A stretch of 64,000 nt of DNA from Streptomyces pactum (GTDB lineage Bacteria > Actinomycetota > Actinomycetes > Streptomycetales > Streptomycetaceae): assembly GCF_016031615.1 (NCBI RefSeq), contig NZ_JACYXC010000001.1, forward strand, positions 2,294,001-2,358,000. Direction: 5' to 3'. The stretch's first letter is position 1, and every line of letters begins with the position of its first letter. The notes under the pieces were generated by a model. The model searched no databases. It worked only from the letters and a program-made list of their open reading frames with translations, and was not told the origin of the DNA. Shown one piece after another: positions 61,738 to 64,000 of the stretch. The position numbers and the translations under genes are program-made.

Positions 61738-62925
61738 TCACTGCCTCCCGGCGTAGAAGTCGGAGATCGCGGTGCACACGGCGTCGAGACCGGCCTCGGT
61801 GAGATCCGGGTAGAGGGGCAGCGCCAGGGTGCGCGCGCAGGCGGCCTCGGCCCGGGGGAAGGCGCCCGGCCGGTGCCCGGGCCGGTCGGCGTAGGCGGGC
61901 TGGAGGTGCAGCGGCCGGGGGTAGTACGTCTCGGTGCCGATGCCGCGGGCGGCCAGGTGGGCGACGAGTTCGTCCCGCCGCTCCACCTCGACCAGGTAGA
62001 CGTACGTCACCGGGTCCACCGGAACCCCCCGGTCCACCGTCCGGGGAACCGCCAGCACGCCGTCGGCGCCGGCCAGCCGCTCGGTGTAGGCGTCGGCCAG
62101 CTCCCGGCGGCGGGCGATGTCGCGGTCCAGCTGGGTGAGTTTGGCCAGCAGCACGGCCGCCTGCACGTCGTCCATCTTGCTGTTGGTGCCGCTGACCCCG
62201 GAGAGGTTGGAGATCCCCGCGATGTGGTCGATGGTGCGGCCCATCCGGCCGTGGTGGCGCAGGACACCGGCCTGTTCGGCGATCTCCGGGTCGTCGGTGA
62301 GGATCATCCCGGCGTCGCCGAGCGCGCCCAGGGTCTTGGTGGGGAAGAACGACAGGACGCCGCCGTCGCCGTACAGCCCGGTGTGGGTGCCGTCCCACCG
62401 CATCCCGATGCCCTCGGCGCTGTCCTCCAGCAGCCGCAGCCCGCGGCGTTCGGCGAGCGCGCCGAGGGCGGCCAGGTCGGCGGGCTGGCTGAAGAGGTGG
62501 ACGGGCATGATCGCCCGGGTGCGCCCGGTGACGGCCGCCTCGGCGGAGGCGGGATCCATCCCGTAGTCGCCGTCGGCGGTGATGTCGGCGAAGACCGGGG
62601 TGGCCCCCGTCAGGCTGACCGCCGAGGCGGACGCGAAGAAGCTGAAGGCGGGGACGACCACCTCGTCGCCGGGGCCGATGCCGGCCGCCCGGAGCAGCAG
62701 GACGAGGGCGTCGGTGCCGCTGTTGACGGCGACCGCGTGCCGGGCTCCGGTGTATTCGGCGAGGGCCCGTTCGAGTTCGGCGACTTTCCGTCCGTGGGAG
62801 AACTTTCCGCGGTCGAATACGTCGTCGATGTGCTGCCCGATCAGCGGCCAGAGTTCGGTGAAGGATGACGACTGGTCGAAGAACGGAACGCCCGGGGACG
62901 ATTTCTCGATTGACGTGGTCGGCAT
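61738..62925 (-). CDS. DegT/DnrJ/EryC1 aminotransferase 2
   Basis: A 395-residue paralogue of the next gene. It has VNSGTDALVLLLRAAGIGPG, LLEDSAEGIGMRW (Asp) and the PLP Lys in LSFFPTKTLGALGDAG, the form usual in nucleotide-sugar aminotransferases. The first residues MPTTSIEKSSPGVPFFDQS lead into the standard family start; no clear ribosome site precedes ATG 62925, so the start is moderately certain. The stop is 2 nt from the DegT-1 start, indicating one operon. Two different DegTs side by side suggest two amination steps or a heterodimer. Confidence 0.9.
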   Translation of the reverse strand: MPTTSIEKSSPGVPFFDQSSSFTELWPLIGQHIDDVFDRGKFSHGRKVAELERALAEYTGARHAVAVNSGTDALVLLLRAAGIGPGDEVVVPAFSFFASASAVSLTGATPVFADITADGDYGMDPASAEAAVTGRTRAIMPVHLFSQPADLAALGALAERRGLRLLEDSAEGIGMRWDGTHTGLYGDGGVLSFFPTKTLGALGDAGMILTDDPEIAEQAGVLRHHGRMGRTIDHIAGISNLSGVSGTNSKMDDVQAAVLLAKLTQLDRDIARRRELADAYTERLAGADGVLAVPRTVDRGVPVDPVTYVYLVEVERRDELVAHLAARGIGTETYYPRPLHLQPAYADRPGHRPGAFPRAEAACARTLALPLYPDLTEAGLDAVCTAISDFYAGRQ

Positions 62926-63277
62926 GGTGACGACGCTACGGAAAGGCGCCGCGCGGTCGCTACGGACAAGAAATTGCCGGGTCCCACTGACAGGGGAAAT
63001 CGGGTGCCGGGACGTGCGCCGCGAACGGGCCCCGGGCGGGCCCGGGAACGGGCTCCGGTCGGGCCCCGGCGGACGCCCGGAACCGGTGGCGGGGGTGCCC
63101 GGACCGGCCCGAACCTGCGGCCGGACCCGCCCGAACCGGTGCGGGACGGTGCGGCCCCGGTGCCGCCGGGCCGCACCACGGGCCGCGGGGCGCACGGTCC
63201 GGCAGGGGCCGCGGGGACCGGCCGGCCGGGCGGGGCGGGAACCCGCCCGGCCGGTCCGGCGGCCTGCGGACGGCGGG
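62926..63277. other. Intergenic region DegT-2 / ispG
   Basis: About 350 bp. It contains the terminator of ispG at its right end and the DegT-2 promoter near 62930-63000, the only less GC-rich stretch. No gene seen. Confidence 0.5.
63222..63254 (-). terminator. 13-bp perfect hairpin after ispG
   Basis: Arms 63222-63234 and 63242-63254 pair perfectly around a 7-nt loop, 24 nt past the ispG stop. Confidence 0.6.
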
Positions 63278-64000
63278 TCAGACGGGGGTGACGACCGGCG
63301 GTCCGGAGGGCACGCCGTCCTTCTCCATCTCCGCGGCGATCTTCATCGCCTCGTCGATCAGGGTCTCCACGATCTTGGACTCCGGCACGGTCCTGATCAC
63401 CTCGCCCTTGACGAAGATCTGGCCCTTGCCGTTGCCCGAGGCCACGCCCAGGTCCGCCTCGCGCGCCTCGCCGGGCCCGTTGACCACACAGCCCATCACC
63501 GCCACCCGCAGCGGCACCTCCATGCCCTCCAGCCCCGCGGTCACCTGGTCGGCCAGCTTGTACACGTCCACCTGCGCCCGCCCGCACGACGGGCACGACA
63601 CGATCTCCAGCCGCCGCTGCCGCAGGTTCAGCGACTCCAGGATCTGGATGCCGACCTTGACCTCCTCCGCCGGCGGCGCGGAGAGCGACACCCGGATGGT
63701 GTCGCCGATGCCCTCGCTCAGCAGCGCACCGAACGCGACGGCCGACTTGATGGTGCCCTGGAAGGCGGGGCCGGCCTCGGTGACGCCGAGGTGCAGCGGG
63801 TAGTCGCAGCGGGCCGCCAGCTGCCGGTAGGCGTTCACCATCACCACCGGGTCGTTGTGCTTCACCGAGATCTTGATGTCCCGGAAACCGTGCTCCTCGA
63901 ACAGCGAGCACTCCCACAGCGCGGATTCCACCAGCGCCTCCGGCGTCGCCTTCCCGTATTTCGCCAGCAGCCGCTTGTCCAGCGACCCGGCATTCACCCC
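63278..64000 (-). CDS. ispG: IspG (GcpE), HMBPP synthase, C-terminal part
   Basis: The C-terminal 240 or so residues of 4-hydroxy-3-methylbut-2-enyl-diphosphate synthase; the frame is open through the window edge (GVNAGSLDKRLL continues upstream), so the N-terminal TIM barrel is outside. The [4Fe-4S] ligand motifs SCPSCGR and MGCVVNGPGE are present. The enzyme converts MEcPP to HMBPP in the MEP isoprenoid pathway. Streptomyces genomes often carry two copies; whether this is the housekeeping gene or a second copy cannot be told from the fragment. Confidence 0.95.
   Translation of the reverse strand, partial: GVNAGSLDKRLLAKYGKATPEALVESALWECSLFEEHGFRDIKISVKHNDPVVMVNAYRQLAARCDYPLHLGVTEAGPAFQGTIKSAVAFGALLSEGIGDTIRVSLSAPPAEEVKVGIQILESLNLRQRRLEIVSCPSCGRAQVDVYKLADQVTAGLEGMEVPLRVAVMGCVVNGPGEAREADLGVASGNGKGQIFVKGEVIRTVPESKIVETLIDEAMKIAAEMEKDGVPSGPPVVTPV

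Overview
The window is very G+C-rich DNA with almost exclusively G/C third codon positions, rare TTA codons, a SARP regulator and a DrrA/DrrB-type exporter. This points to a Streptomyces-like actinomycete. Most of it is one large nonribosomal peptide (NRPS) biosynthetic cluster. The right edge runs into a truncated IspG isoprenoid gene.

Left flank (1-7.5 kb): a LysR-type protein reduced to its DNA-binding domain, an MbtH-like NRPS partner protein, cytochrome P450-1, a two-gene DrrAB-type ABC exporter, a phytanoyl-CoA-dioxygenase-like protein and an AraC/GyrI-type regulator. Core (8-52.3 kb): three giant NRPS genes on the minus strand (called here NRPS-A 39703-50703, NRPS-B 27546-39275, NRPS-C 7969-22219), P450-2 directly behind NRPS-B, a translationally coupled pair of polyprenyl-phosphate-sugar enzymes (GT2-GtrA and an ArnT/PMT-like transferase), and P450-3 divergent from NRPS-A. 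Right flank (53-64 kb): a small unknown protein, two paralogous LuxR-type regulators, a tyrosine phosphatase-like protein, a hemerythrin-like protein, a TTA-containing SARP, a UDP-N-acetylhexosamine-type dehydrogenase, two tandem DegT aminotransferases and partial ispG.

Domain reading gives ten modules. NRPS-C begins with a starter-type C domain and ends in an E domain. NRPS-A begins with a post-epimerization (DCL-type) C domain and ends in E. NRPS-B begins with a DCL-type C, has an internal E, and ends in a thioesterase. The assembly order is therefore inferred to be C -> A -> B, although transcription order is A, B, C. Specificity residues read by eye suggest acyl-Thr - unknown - basic (Orn-like) - Gly - Phe-like - Pro - D-Leu-like - Gly - D-Phe-like - Asn, released by the TE, possibly by cyclization onto Thr1. 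The P450s and the dioxygenase are candidate oxidative tailoring enzymes, the glycosyltransferase pair a candidate mannosylation (or other sugar) step, and DrrAB the likely exporter. I do not recognise the exact product. No acyl-activating or starter-unit biosynthesis gene is in the window.

Oddities: an apparent one-base frameshift in the last adenylation domain of NRPS-C; a degenerate E domain after a Gly module; loss of the catalytic A10 lysine in the Pro module; a conserved cis element about 210-240 nt upstream of NRPS-A and NRPS-C and partly shared with the SARP promoter; and TTA (bldA-dependent) codons in the SARP, one LuxR gene, the hemerythrin-like gene and three times in the GT2-GtrA gene.
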